Source: Planctomycetota bacterium (lineage in GTDB: Bacteria; Planctomycetota; Brocadiia; SM23-32; JAKLEA01). From it: a stretch of DNA of 64,000 nucleotides. Numbering within the stretch: position 1 is the stretch's first letter; the number at the start of each line of letters is the position of its first letter. A program made the translations under genes and the position numbers. Location: NCBI GenBank assembly GCA_022711755.1, contig JAKLEA010000007.1:177342-241341 (forward strand), in the 5' to 3' direction. Below the pieces are notes generated by a model. The model had not been told where the DNA came from, made no database searches, and worked only from the letters and a program-made list of their open reading frames with translations. Positions 35,567 to 45,383 of this stretch are shown piece after piece.

Positions 35567-36934
35567 ATGGCTTCTGTCAGGAAAACGAGGCCGGAAGGAA
35601 AACGTGTCCGTGACCTAGGTCTGGAAAAGATAGAGGTAAGGGGGCTTTTTGGGCGCTATGACTATGATATAGATGAGTCCTTGACAGGTGTGAAAGGCTT
35701 CAAAGAGCTTCTGATCCTCTACGGAGACAATGGGTGCGGCAAGACCACCATCCTAAAACTACTGCACCACATTCTATCGCCTGCGGACAATAGAGGTCAT
35801 CGCTCATACATCGCAAAGACGCCTTTTCGCAGATTCGCCATCCGGATGACGGATGGTACAGAAGTGTCAGCGACTAGGTCCAACAACAATATTACTGGTG
35901 GCTACATACTCTCGGCACACGCAAAGGGCGAGAAACCCATTGAAGTCAGTGTACCTGCCGATTCGGAGAATGCAGTCAAGTCGGCAAATATGGACAAGGA
36001 GACTCTCCTGAAGTATGAACAATATAGGGAATTCCTGCAATCGCGTAAAATGATATTGTATTTTCTTATGGATAATCGTCAAATCGCCTGTGACCAGTGG
36101 CACACCCATAGACTCTATCACAGAAGGCAGCGTGTTAGGCTCCACGAGTTAAGTATCTCCATGGAGCGAGATGACGATTATGAGAGCATTATGAGTGCAA
36201 TGTTGGAGGACGCCGTATATAGAGCTACGAGATGGATTGAGAACCAAGTTTTCAGTTCCAGTAGCAGAGGTGACATCGACTTACATGCCATCTATGCAGA
36301 CATAGTAGCGAGAGTCGCAGGCGCGAAGTCGCAAAGTACCCTTTCTTCCAGTTCTACCAATCATAACTATGAAGAAAGGCTTAAAGAACTCGCTGAACGC
36401 AACGGAACATTTTCCAAGTTTGGGTTCACTGGTGATCTGAATATTAACCCCATCTTGACTGCTGTCAAGGGAGCAAGAGGGGAGGCTAGTGAACTGTTGG
36501 GCAACATTCTCGAGCCTTATGTTGACGGGATTGAGGCACGCCTAAACGCGCTCCAGGAAATACGAGATGTCGTCTCAACTATGGTAGAAAGGATTAACCT
36601 TTTCTATCACGACAAACAGCTCCAATACACGCTTTCCGGGGGGTTCCAGGTATGTACAGATGATGGAAAACATTTGCGTCTCGATGGACTCTCTTCGGGA
36701 GAACGACACCTTCTCCTCATATTGACCAATACATTGTGTGCACGCGAGATGCCAAGTATCTTTCTGATTGATGAACCTGAAATCTCGCTTAATGTCAAAT
36801 GGACAAGAAACCTAATACAAGCGATACTGGATTGCATGAAAAGGAGCCAAGTTGTCTTTGTCATGGCAACTCACTCTATCGAGCTTGTAACAGGGCACAA
36901 GGAACATGTCGTGCATCTTGAGAACAAGAAGTGA
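35567..36934 (+). CDS. ABC-type ATPase of a PARIS-like defence system (AriA-like)
   Basis: The 455-residue ATPase has all motifs of SMC/ABC-like (AAA_15/21) proteins: Walker A GDNGCGKT at 53-60, signature LSSGER at 375-380, Walker B FLIDEPE at 399-405, and H-loop ATHS at about 434-437; the centre is helical and coiled. GGAGGT is directly upstream of the ATG. It is followed by a DUF4435-type protein, the arrangement of PARIS (AriA-AriB), in which the ATPase senses phage anti-restriction proteins and releases the nuclease. Base and codon use are AT-richer than the neighbours, suggesting transfer. Other ATPase-DUF4435 pairs exist, so PARIS itself is probable, not proven. Confidence 0.75.
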   Translation: MASVRKTRPEGKRVRDLGLEKIEVRGLFGRYDYDIDESLTGVKGFKELLILYGDNGCGKTTILKLLHHILSPADNRGHRSYIAKTPFRRFAIRMTDGTEVSATRSNNNITGGYILSAHAKGEKPIEVSVPADSENAVKSANMDKETLLKYEQYREFLQSRKMILYFLMDNRQIACDQWHTHRLYHRRQRVRLHELSISMERDDDYESIMSAMLEDAVYRATRWIENQVFSSSSRGDIDLHAIYADIVARVAGAKSQSTLSSSSTNHNYEERLKELAERNGTFSKFGFTGDLNINPILTAVKGARGEASELLGNILEPYVDGIEARLNALQEIRDVVSTMVERINLFYHDKQLQYTLSGGFQVCTDDGKHLRLDGLSSGERHLLLILTNTLCAREMPSIFLIDEPEISLNVKWTRNLIQAILDCMKRSQVVFVMATHSIELVTGHKEHVVHLENKK

Positions 36935-36944
36935 GGGCGAAGCT

Positions 36945-37820
36945 ATGGGCGACATGCCAAAGATCACACTAAAGGAACTCGTTACTCTGTACGAACTGGA
37001 ACCATCAATACGGGACATTGTGGTTGAGGGTATGACAGACATTCGTATAGTACGGAACATACTCAAATGTTTGCACTTGACCGTCGTAAACGTGCGGGAT
37101 GCTGCCGACATTGTGGCGACAGAAGTCGTGACGAATGGAGCCAACAATAAGAATGGTGTGATCAGCTTGGCTGAGTATTTTCAGGCGCGTCTGGGGAAGA
37201 ACACGCTGCAGGTCACATGCATAGTGGATACCGATTTCGACCGATATTTGGAAAAATGCTATGAATGCGACCTTCTGCTATCAACCGACTACACTAGCAT
37301 GGAAATGTACTGTGTCGATCCGGAATCTGTTCAGAAAGTGATGGATTTTGCATTCCGTTTGACGAGAATTGCCAGTGATGATCTTCTTAAGACTATTCTC
37401 CCCGTCTTGGAATCGCTCTTTCTAATAAGACTTGCGAACGAACATCTTGCATTAGGATTGACTTGGAAAGACTTCACGAAATGTTGTAGTGTCGACAAGA
37501 AGGGGAACGGGAACCTGAATTTCGACCAAACGGAGTTCCTCAGACGATACGTTGCGAATAGGAGAGAATTACAGGACACAGTCAGCGAAACGATAAATCA
37601 ACTCGTAAGCAAGCTCGATAATAATTGGAAATGCAAAGTGCGTTTTCACGATTTTGCTGCCCTCCTTTCGTGGTATTGTAAGAAGAGATGGAATGCTGAT
37701 TGCAGAGCCGAACAAGTAAAATCTCATTTTTTGTGTGCTGCTGATTTTAAGAAGGTTGCAGGAGAAGCACTCTTCCAGAACCTAATGAATCGCATCACAA
37801 GGAACTCACCCGCCAACTAA
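36945..37820 (+). CDS. DUF4435/TOPRIM-like nuclease of a PARIS-like system (AriB-like)
   Basis: The 291-residue partner of the ATPase starts 10 bases after its stop. GAGGG at 36933-36937 favours the ATG at 36945 over one at 36906. The TOPRIM-type pattern is visible: VVEGMTD (Glu28 and Asp32), and CIVDTDFD (Asp95, Asp97) a typical distance later; LLSTDYTSMEMYC (Glu120) is the conserved segment after it. The rest is helical. In PARIS, AriB is a toxic nuclease that targets tRNA and stops growth of infected cells. All acidic residues expected for metal binding are present, so the protein looks intact. Confidence 0.72.
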   Translation: MGDMPKITLKELVTLYELEPSIRDIVVEGMTDIRIVRNILKCLHLTVVNVRDAADIVATEVVTNGANNKNGVISLAEYFQARLGKNTLQVTCIVDTDFDRYLEKCYECDLLLSTDYTSMEMYCVDPESVQKVMDFAFRLTRIASDDLLKTILPVLESLFLIRLANEHLALGLTWKDFTKCCSVDKKGNGNLNFDQTEFLRRYVANRRELQDTVSETINQLVSKLDNNWKCKVRFHDFAALLSWYCKKRWNADCRAEQVKSHFLCAADFKKVAGEALFQNLMNRITRNSPAN

Positions 37821-37889
37821 TTTGGAGTCGTAGTGTGGGTCGTTAGCGGCGCAATCAGCGACGCGATGACCCACCTTCTCTCCTATGAC

Positions 37890-40349
37890 CTACTCCAGCG
37901 CCGGTACGACGACCTCCCCCCGCGCCTGCGCCTCGATATTCTCATACGCGCCGTAAAACTCCGAATTGCAATCAAGCCAGACGACCAGCCGCCGAAAATC
38001 CTCATCCGAAAGTTTCACGCCGTAATGCCGCTCGTCCATGTAATCAAGCAGTTTAGCCGCTCGCGCGCCGAACGCGCCGGGAATCGTGCGCGAACCGCCG
38101 TGAACCCCGTCCCCGATAGAGCCGTTGCGGACGTGGAAATAAAATCCGTGCTTGGCCGCCAGCGACGCGTATGACTTCGTCCATCCGTTCGGACCTGCGA
38201 TATCCCCCCCGAGGTCAACCGCCTTCTTCTCCCGGTGACATGTGACGCAATTGCGATCCAGCGCCGGCTGCACAAGCCGCGTGTAATTGAACGGATTTGA
38301 TCCGTCAGTCTCGGCGATGATCTCCGACGGCGGCCTGTGCAGCGCCATCGGCGAACCTACAACGCCCCGCCCCGCGCGCCTGCTCGTGGTCGGGGCGTTG
38401 TGCTTGTTCTCATGGCAGCCCCGGCATGAAAGGTTCTCTCCGGGATGGACGTACGTTGCGGATCGCATGGACATCACGGCCATCCCATGCTCATCAAGCG
38501 CCTGGAAGTAAATCAGCTTGTTCACCGGCGCCAGGAAGTGAGCGCTGCCGTCCTCCTCAACCGGAACGGTCCCAAGCGCGGCCCGCGCGTTCGTCTGATC
38601 GGCAACGCCGATTCGCGGCACATTGGGCGGCGCGGTCGTCTTCGGCAGAACCTGGATAATTCGCAGGGCTTTAATCTTCGTGTCCCGGGGCCATGCAAAA
38701 TCGGAATCATAAACATTCATGACCGATATCGTCTCCGTCTGCCCTTTCCCTTCATGGACGGTTTCCGTGGTTGGTTCCGCGTCTGTTGAAGCGGGTTTCA
38801 AGCCCGCCTGCGCTGAGACCAAAGGCGTTCCGCTTGTCCCCCCTCCCGCTCGCGAGGTCATATCGGCTATGCGGGGCGGAACCGGGCGGGGCCGGAACGG
38901 AATCGGGCTGAGGCATGGAATCTCCGGATCGCGGTAAATAAGCTCCCTGTTGCCTGAATCGTCAATCCAGTAAATCCCGTGAGTCCGGCATTTCGCGTCA
39001 TAAACGCAAAGAAAATCCCTCTCCCCCAGCGGCCATGCCGTCGCGTAAGCGGAGTAGTTTTCTATCGGCCTGCCCTCCGCCTCCGGGAATGGAACCTCCG
39101 GCGTCAGGCGGGTCAGTTGCGACATCGCCCCGTCATCCTCCTTGCGCGGATCAATGATGACGAGCGATCCGAAGGCGTTGCCGTGGTGCGCGCCGGTGGT
39201 GGCGACGAACTTGTGCGAGCCGGGAATCGCGCGTATGTCCATCTCCATCCACGGCCTCTTTTCACGGGCCTTCGGGTAGTTGCCGTGCGGCGAGCGCGGA
39301 TCGCGCCCGTCGGGAAAACAGTTCCAGATGTGGTGCGCGATGTTGGTGTCCCGATCCACGTAATCCCACCGGGTGTAGACAACCATGCCGTCATTGGCAA
39401 CGCTGGGCTGCCATTCGTGCGTCTCGTGCATGCTGAAGGGCGCGATATCCCCCCCGTCCTGATTCATGGAAAAAAGGGCGTAGACGGGGCAGACCCGTCC
39501 GCAACGCAGGTATCCCCCCCTGCGCTCGGTCGTGAAGACGATCCGCCCATCGGGCAGAAGGCAAGGATCGAAATCATCCCATTCGCCGTCCGTCAGTTGC
39601 CTGAGTCCCGAGCCGTCGCTGTTAACCTTGAATATATGGAAACAGGTAGTCTTCGACCATTCGAGGTCTTTTCCCTTCGCCTCGGAATAAGCGAAGAATA
39701 TCGTCTTTCCGTCAAAAGAAAGCTCTGGTGACAGGAACGATCCTGAATCAAGCTTCTGCCCCGCAAGCCGCCCGTTCTCTACAACGGATCCAGCCAGAAG
39801 ATTGACAAGTTGCGGCTTTGGCCCGAAAGCGTCCCTAAGCGCAAACAGCCCCCCGCCGGGCACGGCGTTGAAACCATAGAACTGATCGCACATGTGATAA
39901 ACGCCCTTGGGCCTGTGGCGCTTGATGAAAAGGATCGAGTCGAAATCAAGCAGCGGATTCGAAAAAGCAATCCGGCGCAGTATTCGTCTGGCCTTAAAAT
40001 ACAAATCCTTCCGGGCGTTCTCAGACTGTTCCGCCTCCTTGAACAGTTTATCCGCCTGTGTCTCGATCCCTTCAAGTTCGGTGATAAATCCTTCGGGGAT
40101 TTCCCAACCCGATTCGACATGAAATCGCCCTGCCAGCGCCCTGACGCGCCGAAGGACTTCGCGGGTATGTTCAAGCGAGAAAACCGTTTTGCGCCCGGAG
40201 GAGAACTGCCCATCCTGAGCTATCCAGTCCGCGCTGATCATGTCCTCATGCTGGTCTGCGGACGCAACCGCCAGCCATGCGACTGCCGCCGCAACAACCA
40301 ATCCGACTGTCAGGATGCGCCTGATTTTGTGTTTCCTTGCGCTTTGCAT
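37890..40349 (-). CDS. HzsA-like beta-propeller protein with two C-terminal heme motifs, small copy
   Basis: This exported 819-residue protein (signal peptide MQSARKHKIRRILTVGLVVAAA..., start at 40349, one base after the upstream stop) has an N-terminal helical segment, a beta-propeller with PD40/WD-type repeats (DGRIVFTTERRGGYLRCGR), and a C-terminal part with CRGCH (642) and CVTCH (701), two c-type heme sites. The plan is that of proteins related to the hydrazine synthase alpha subunit. A Gly/Ser/Ala-rich insert of roughly 40 residues between propeller and heme part contains AGLKPAS, encoded by a palindrome resembling the dispersed repeat core. Reaction unknown; no other anammox genes are seen. 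Confidence 0.75.
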   Translation of the reverse strand: MQSARKHKIRRILTVGLVVAAAVAWLAVASADQHEDMISADWIAQDGQFSSGRKTVFSLEHTREVLRRVRALAGRFHVESGWEIPEGFITELEGIETQADKLFKEAEQSENARKDLYFKARRILRRIAFSNPLLDFDSILFIKRHRPKGVYHMCDQFYGFNAVPGGGLFALRDAFGPKPQLVNLLAGSVVENGRLAGQKLDSGSFLSPELSFDGKTIFFAYSEAKGKDLEWSKTTCFHIFKVNSDGSGLRQLTDGEWDDFDPCLLPDGRIVFTTERRGGYLRCGRVCPVYALFSMNQDGGDIAPFSMHETHEWQPSVANDGMVVYTRWDYVDRDTNIAHHIWNCFPDGRDPRSPHGNYPKAREKRPWMEMDIRAIPGSHKFVATTGAHHGNAFGSLVIIDPRKEDDGAMSQLTRLTPEVPFPEAEGRPIENYSAYATAWPLGERDFLCVYDAKCRTHGIYWIDDSGNRELIYRDPEIPCLSPIPFRPRPVPPRIADMTSRAGGGTSGTPLVSAQAGLKPASTDAEPTTETVHEGKGQTETISVMNVYDSDFAWPRDTKIKALRIIQVLPKTTAPPNVPRIGVADQTNARAALGTVPVEEDGSAHFLAPVNKLIYFQALDEHGMAVMSMRSATYVHPGENLSCRGCHENKHNAPTTSRRAGRGVVGSPMALHRPPSEIIAETDGSNPFNYTRLVQPALDRNCVTCHREKKAVDLGGDIAGPNGWTKSYASLAAKHGFYFHVRNGSIGDGVHGGSRTIPGAFGARAAKLLDYMDERHYGVKLSDEDFRRLVVWLDCNSEFYGAYENIEAQARGEVVVPALE
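38790..38809. repeat. REP-like palindrome inside a coding region
   Basis: AGCGGGTTTCAAGCCCGCCT holds an imperfect inverted repeat (GCGGGTTT/AAGCCCGC, one mismatch) that shares GCGGGTTT-C-AA with the core of the 100-base dispersed repeat. On the minus strand it encodes part of a low-complexity insert in the HzsA-like protein. Confidence 0.55.
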
Positions 40350-40350
40350 T

Positions 40351-43300
40351 TCAGGGCCGCGGAATCTCCGGCGCGCTCTTGCACAAGGGGCGCACCGGCA
40401 ACCATTCAATCCCGGCGAACTGCGGGTCGGGTATTGCGCGTATGTCTTCCTCCCCGCGATATGGACAGTTCGCGTCCACCCACGCGATAAGCCTCATCAG
40501 TTCCTCCCCCCCGACCTTCACGCCGTTATGCTTGCCGCTTGATGCGTTGCGGATAAGCATGCTGTCGGAGGAAAGATACTTCATCGGACGGAAAGTGGCG
40601 TAGCTCTTGGGATCGCTCTGAGCGTAACTTTCAACCATGATCGCGCCGGCGATGCCCTTCGTGACGAGCGTTACGTACGGCTCTTTGAAAACCCCTGCTC
40701 CGGGACGCAGTGTGAGATCGAGCTTCTTCCGCGCCTTGCCGTTTCCCTGGTGGCAGGCTGCGCAATGTTTGTCCAGCGCGGGTTGAACAAACGTTTCATA
40801 CCGAATGCTGGCCGTTCCCCATGGCGGTATTTCAAGATCGCGCGGCGCGTCCTTTGCCGCCTGCGCGGGTTTGTTGACCGGCGCGACGCTGTGCATCTCG
40901 TGGCATCCGACGCAGCCGCGCTTCTCCCCCGGCATAACCCCCGTGAAGGACCGCATCGTGTGAATCGCCCGCTGATTCTCGTCAAGCAACTGGAAGTGCA
41001 GCGCCTTGCCCGCCGGAACCTTGAAGGACACCGATCCATCCGCCTCGACCGGAACAGTTCCAAGAATCCGCTTAACACCGTCCGCCTGAAGTATAGAAAC
41101 CACCGGCCCGCAGAACTGGTTCGGCTCGATGTCGCGCGTCCAGGTCGAGTAGGTGCGCGGGTCCATCTGGAAGACTCGGAGATATTTTACCGCTGATCTC
41201 GGCATGTCCGGCACGCCCTGGCAGACGTCCGCGCTGTACATGACGCCGGGCTGTGTTTCCTTTCTGTCCGAACCGGTTCCCGGCCACGCGACAGTGTCCG
41301 GCTGGACAATCGGTCTATTCCTCGGCTTGACCGGCAGCGCATGAAGCACGTGATGCGCGCCCTCGTAGATCAATTCACGGTTGCCGTCAATATCCATCAG
41401 GTAAAGGCGAAACTTGCCGCCGCTTCGGGCCGAGACGAGGAAATCGCGCTCGCCTATCGGATACGGCGTCTTGTAGGCGTCATACGCGCCGGAAACGTGA
41501 TAGCGCGGCGACTCGACCGGGTCAATCGGCGGCTCCCCGCACTCCGGCCAGGGAACGTCCGCCGTAACCTTGGTCAGTCCGTGCGGGAAATTGAATCCCC
41601 TGTCCGGATCAATGATCCCCACGCTGCCGTCGTACCAGTTGTGATGGGCTGATCCCGTGAACATGATCTTCTTAGTTCCGGGTATCTGGCGCGGCTCGAT
41701 AAGCATGTCCGGCCAGACGCTCTGATTGCCCCAGTAGACCGAGACATTCGTCCCGTCCGGATTGACTGTCCAGAGGCTCTGAATGCGCCACAGCGCCTTG
41801 TCAGTATACTCCCATCGCGTGTAGATGACCCGCCCATCATCCAATAGCGCCGGAAGGTAATCCGGCTCGTTGCCCTGGCTCAGCAGGTAGATTTCAGATC
41901 CGTCTCCAGCGCATCTCGCCAGCACATAGGCATATGTATACGGCATGCATCGGATGTAGGTGTTGCAGCGGGTTGTGCTGAACATGATGCGGCCGTCCGG
42001 TAGATAGATCGGATCAAGATCGTCATAATCTCCGGACGTCAACTGCTTCAGCCCGCCGCCATCAAGTCCGGTTTCATAAAGGTGGAAGGACTTTTCGTCG
42101 TGCGGTTTGAAACAGAAAAGAACCTTGTCCGCGCCGAACGAAAGATCGGGGCGCCAGAAGCTTCCCGGCTTCTCTGGGGCCAGCTTGCGCAGCTTCCCGC
42201 CGGGATGGAGTCCGTCAAGAACGAGCAACCTCCCGCCCGGAACGGCCATCATGCCGTTGCGATGTCGGGCCTCGTGAGGCCACTCGGCGCCCTGCGTATA
42301 TGGATTATCAATAAACAGGACTTGCTTGAAATCGAGCGCCGGATTCTTGAAAGCGATGTCGCGCTTCACGCGCCGCACAGAGAAATATGCCTCCCGCGCG
42401 ACATTTGCGTCCGGCTGCGTTGCGGAGATTGTCAGAACCTGATCCTCAAGCTCATTCAGTCGCTTGATCTCGCCGGACATGTCCGCGCAGTCGGGTATCC
42501 TGCCGATGCGATCAGCGAGTTCCCGCGACCATGCAATCTCCTTCATTGCGCGCTTGTGCAATGGCTCGCCGCCGGCCTGGAAGAGCCAGTCGCTCTCGAT
42601 CTGAGCTTTCGCTTCACCGTCGGAAAGGTCCTTCGTCGCCGGCTCATCCGGAACGACGTAAGGCGCGGGCGGATGCGGGATCAGCGACCTTCCCATGCGG
42701 CTGATCAGAGCCGGATCAAGTCCGTTAAAAGGCTTCCATTGCGCGAAGGCAATCCCGCTTCCCTCCTGTAACTGTTTCTCAGAAGGCCACGTCCCGCAGT
42801 AGCCGGAAACTGGGCGGAGGTCGCCGAACATCGCTGCGCACATGCCGGTTCCCGGATCAAGAGTCAGAAGTGCCTCAGCCCTGGAATCCAGTGTCGCAAA
42901 ATCGTTCTCGTGATCATGTGCCGCCTCCAGATTCGCATATGTGCTCAGGCGCGCCCCCTTCAGCGTTCTCCCTCCTGAGTTCTCGATCTCGAACCGGACA
43001 ACGGCAGCAGTTTTCGCAGTCATAAAGGAACTGATATTAACCCGAAGACAACCATCCTGCGTTTGCAGAACACCGGACGCCGCACAATCACTGGCCTTCC
43101 CCATCGGACGGACAATCTCCATGTTCTCCCTTGCCCCCTGCTTCGTGACGGATACCCCGGCGCGCCTCGCGCTGCCATCATCATAATTCAGAGAATAACC
43201 GAAGCGGCTCAGTTGCCCCCCGCGCTCGCAACGCAACGACTGCCTGTTTCCTTCCCAGAAAAACGATCCGTCCGAATGCAGCGCGAAATCCGTCGCGGCG

Positions 43301-43605
43301 TTGCTTATCCAGACTATCGGCGCCGGTTCTGCATCCTGCGTGTCATTGCCGATTTTCTGAAACGCCGCAGCCTCCTTCAGAAGACCTTCTTTCAGTTCCA
43401 CCAGAACCTTATATGAGGCTGAATAGGCAAGAAAAACCGATACGGTCGCCTTGCCCCCCGGTTCAAGCGAACCGAGTTCCCAGGTCAGAACACCGTCCGC
43501 GTTGCCGACCGACTCAATCCCGTCAGCCCTGATCGAGGCTGAAGAGAACAAACAACAGATAATAAGAACAGGAACACCGGCATTTTTACGGCGCGGTTTC
43601 GGCAT
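40351..43605 (-). CDS. HzsA-like beta-propeller protein with two heme motifs, large copy
   Basis: Exported, 1084 residues; the start at 43605 is set by GGAG upstream and the signal peptide MPKPRRKNAGVPVLIICCLFSSASIRA. An N-terminal beta-sandwich-like domain of about 300 residues, absent from the small copy, precedes the shared body: helical hairpin (DQVLTISATQPDANVAREAY), propeller (DGRIMFSTTRCNTYIRC), and the heme part with CVGCH (898) and CAACH (948). The two genes are 1 base apart and clearly paralogous, so they probably make a co-expressed pair or heteromer in the periplasm. The electron partner and substrate are unknown. Confidence 0.75.
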   Translation of the reverse strand: MPKPRRKNAGVPVLIICCLFSSASIRADGIESVGNADGVLTWELGSLEPGGKATVSVFLAYSASYKVLVELKEGLLKEAAAFQKIGNDTQDAEPAPIVWISNAATDFALHSDGSFFWEGNRQSLRCERGGQLSRFGYSLNYDDGSARRAGVSVTKQGARENMEIVRPMGKASDCAASGVLQTQDGCLRVNISSFMTAKTAAVVRFEIENSGGRTLKGARLSTYANLEAAHDHENDFATLDSRAEALLTLDPGTGMCAAMFGDLRPVSGYCGTWPSEKQLQEGSGIAFAQWKPFNGLDPALISRMGRSLIPHPPAPYVVPDEPATKDLSDGEAKAQIESDWLFQAGGEPLHKRAMKEIAWSRELADRIGRIPDCADMSGEIKRLNELEDQVLTISATQPDANVAREAYFSVRRVKRDIAFKNPALDFKQVLFIDNPYTQGAEWPHEARHRNGMMAVPGGRLLVLDGLHPGGKLRKLAPEKPGSFWRPDLSFGADKVLFCFKPHDEKSFHLYETGLDGGGLKQLTSGDYDDLDPIYLPDGRIMFSTTRCNTYIRCMPYTYAYVLARCAGDGSEIYLLSQGNEPDYLPALLDDGRVIYTRWEYTDKALWRIQSLWTVNPDGTNVSVYWGNQSVWPDMLIEPRQIPGTKKIMFTGSAHHNWYDGSVGIIDPDRGFNFPHGLTKVTADVPWPECGEPPIDPVESPRYHVSGAYDAYKTPYPIGERDFLVSARSGGKFRLYLMDIDGNRELIYEGAHHVLHALPVKPRNRPIVQPDTVAWPGTGSDRKETQPGVMYSADVCQGVPDMPRSAVKYLRVFQMDPRTYSTWTRDIEPNQFCGPVVSILQADGVKRILGTVPVEADGSVSFKVPAGKALHFQLLDENQRAIHTMRSFTGVMPGEKRGCVGCHEMHSVAPVNKPAQAAKDAPRDLEIPPWGTASIRYETFVQPALDKHCAACHQGNGKARKKLDLTLRPGAGVFKEPYVTLVTKGIAGAIMVESYAQSDPKSYATFRPMKYLSSDSMLIRNASSGKHNGVKVGGEELMRLIAWVDANCPYRGEEDIRAIPDPQFAGIEWLPVRPLCKSAPEIPRP

Positions 43606-43841
43606 CTTTTCCGCTCCCGCATTATGACTTGTACCAATGCTTGACTGATTCAACACAGACATATTTTACACAATGCGCGATCTGAACGCACAACCATTGC
43701 TTCAGCGTTGCTGAAAATCCCGCGGGCCGTTATTATTCCGATACTGTTGAGGCGTAACTCATGCCCAACCGACTTGAATGCCCTTCGATGTCGTTCCCGG
43801 TTCCATCGCCGCCATAACCGTCCGGCGCACAGGAATGTCAA

Positions 43842-45383
43842 ATGGAGAACGCAAAAAAAATGCCTGACAATGGCTCGCCGGACGCCCCCGGCCAATTGCG
43901 CGAAATCAGCGATAACATCCTCGAACACCTGAGCGAAGGCATATGGTCCTTTAACGGCGCCGGCAGGACCTCTTTCGTCAATAAGCGCATGGCCGACATG
44001 CTTCTTTACAACGTTGACGAAATGATGGGGACAGACCTTCTGTGCTATGTCTATGAGAATAAGAGCAAGGACCTGGAAGACCTTCTGGCGCGTCTACGCG
44101 GCGGCGCGGAGGTCAGGCGCGATTTCGAGTTCATGCGCAGCGACGGAGACAGGCTGTCGGCGCAGATCAGCGCCTGCCCCATCATGAACTCCAGCGGCGC
44201 GTATTCCGGCGCGGTCATGTCCGTGACGGACATGACCGCCACTCGCAAGACACTGGACCACTTGCGCAAGCTCTCGCGGGCCGTCGAGCAAAGCTCAAGC
44301 TCCGTGGTCATCACAGACAAAGACGGCAACATTGAATATGTAAATCCCAAATTCACGCGGTTGACGGGCTATTCGGCGGAAGAAGCCATTGGCCAGAATC
44401 CGAGAGTGCTGAAGTCCGGGGAGCAATCTCACGAATTCTATCGCGCAATGTGGCAGACAATCTCCTCCGGCAAAGAATGGAGAGGCGAATTTCACAACAA
44501 AAAGAAAAACGGCGAGACCTATTGGGAATTCGCCTCAATCTCCGCCATCAGAGACGCCGGCGGAAACATTACTCACTACATTGCCGTCAAAGAGGACGTT
44601 ACCGAGCTTAAGAAAACTCAGGCGGCACTGCTCGACGCCAAGGAGTCCGCTGAAGCAGCCACCCGCGCTATGAGCGAATTCCTGGCGACGATCAGCCACG
44701 AACTGCGCGTCCCGCTGACCTCCATCCACGGCTCACTGGAACTGCTTGCGTCCGGCCAACTTGCCGAACTACCGCCGAAAGCCCGCGACCTCGTCGCCGT
44801 CGCGGAACGTAATTCCCTGCGTCTGGCGGCCCTCATCAGCGACATCCTTGACCTGGAAAGTCTTCAGTCAGGGCGCATGACAATGTCCATCGGCCCCGTT
44901 TTAACAAAGACGGCGATAACGCGAGCCATTGAGGTTGTAAGCGGCATGGCGCGCCAGTGCGGCATTACAATTCTTACATCAGGGAAGGACATGACGGTAA
45001 TCGCCGATGAGGATCGCCTGGCACAGGCGCTGGTGAACCTGTTGAGCAACGCGATCAAGTTCTCACCGGACGGTTCCCAGGTCGAAATCCGGACTACTGC
45101 AAAACCGGAGTCTGTGGAAATCAGCGTTTTAGACCACGGCGAGGGCATACCAATAGATTCTCAGGAGGTCATCTTTGAAAAGTTCCGGCGGCTGCAGACA
45201 CCGGGATCAAGAAAAATCCCAGGTTCGGGACTGGGTCTGGCCATCTGCAAGTCCATCATTGAACAACTTGACGGCTCTATCGGAGTCGAAAGCGAACCCG
45301 GCAAGGGGAGCAGATTCTGGTTAAGGCTGCGCACAAGCGCCGACGCAAAAGCCGATGAGAAACGGGACGCCACCGTAGAATGA
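43842..45383 (+). CDS. Soluble PAS-PAS hybrid-free sensor histidine kinase
   Basis: This 513-residue kinase has no membrane segment. Two PAS domains lie at about 20-135 and 145-255 (the second ends NITHYIAVKEDVTELKKTQ, a PAC motif). HisKA follows with phospho-acceptor His286 in ATISHELRVPLTSIHGS, then an HATPase domain with N-box NLLSNAIKFSP, G1 DHGEGIP and G2 GSGLGLAICKS. There is no receiver or output domain. Its stop is overlapped by the start of the kinase-FHA gene (ATGA), so both proteins are made from one transcript. The PAS ligand is unknown; cytoplasmic redox or small-molecule sensing is inferred. Confidence 0.92.
   Translation: MENAKKMPDNGSPDAPGQLREISDNILEHLSEGIWSFNGAGRTSFVNKRMADMLLYNVDEMMGTDLLCYVYENKSKDLEDLLARLRGGAEVRRDFEFMRSDGDRLSAQISACPIMNSSGAYSGAVMSVTDMTATRKTLDHLRKLSRAVEQSSSSVVITDKDGNIEYVNPKFTRLTGYSAEEAIGQNPRVLKSGEQSHEFYRAMWQTISSGKEWRGEFHNKKKNGETYWEFASISAIRDAGGNITHYIAVKEDVTELKKTQAALLDAKESAEAATRAMSEFLATISHELRVPLTSIHGSLELLASGQLAELPPKARDLVAVAERNSLRLAALISDILDLESLQSGRMTMSIGPVLTKTAITRAIEVVSGMARQCGITILTSGKDMTVIADEDRLAQALVNLLSNAIKFSPDGSQVEIRTTAKPESVEISVLDHGEGIPIDSQEVIFEKFRRLQTPGSRKIPGSGLGLAICKSIIEQLDGSIGVESEPGKGSRFWLRLRTSADAKADEKRDATVE

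Noticed and set aside
37890..43605. Anammox hydrazine synthase genes
   Set aside because: Only alpha-like architecture is present; beta/gamma subunits and hydrazine dehydrogenase are absent and relatives of this fold occur outside anammox bacteria.
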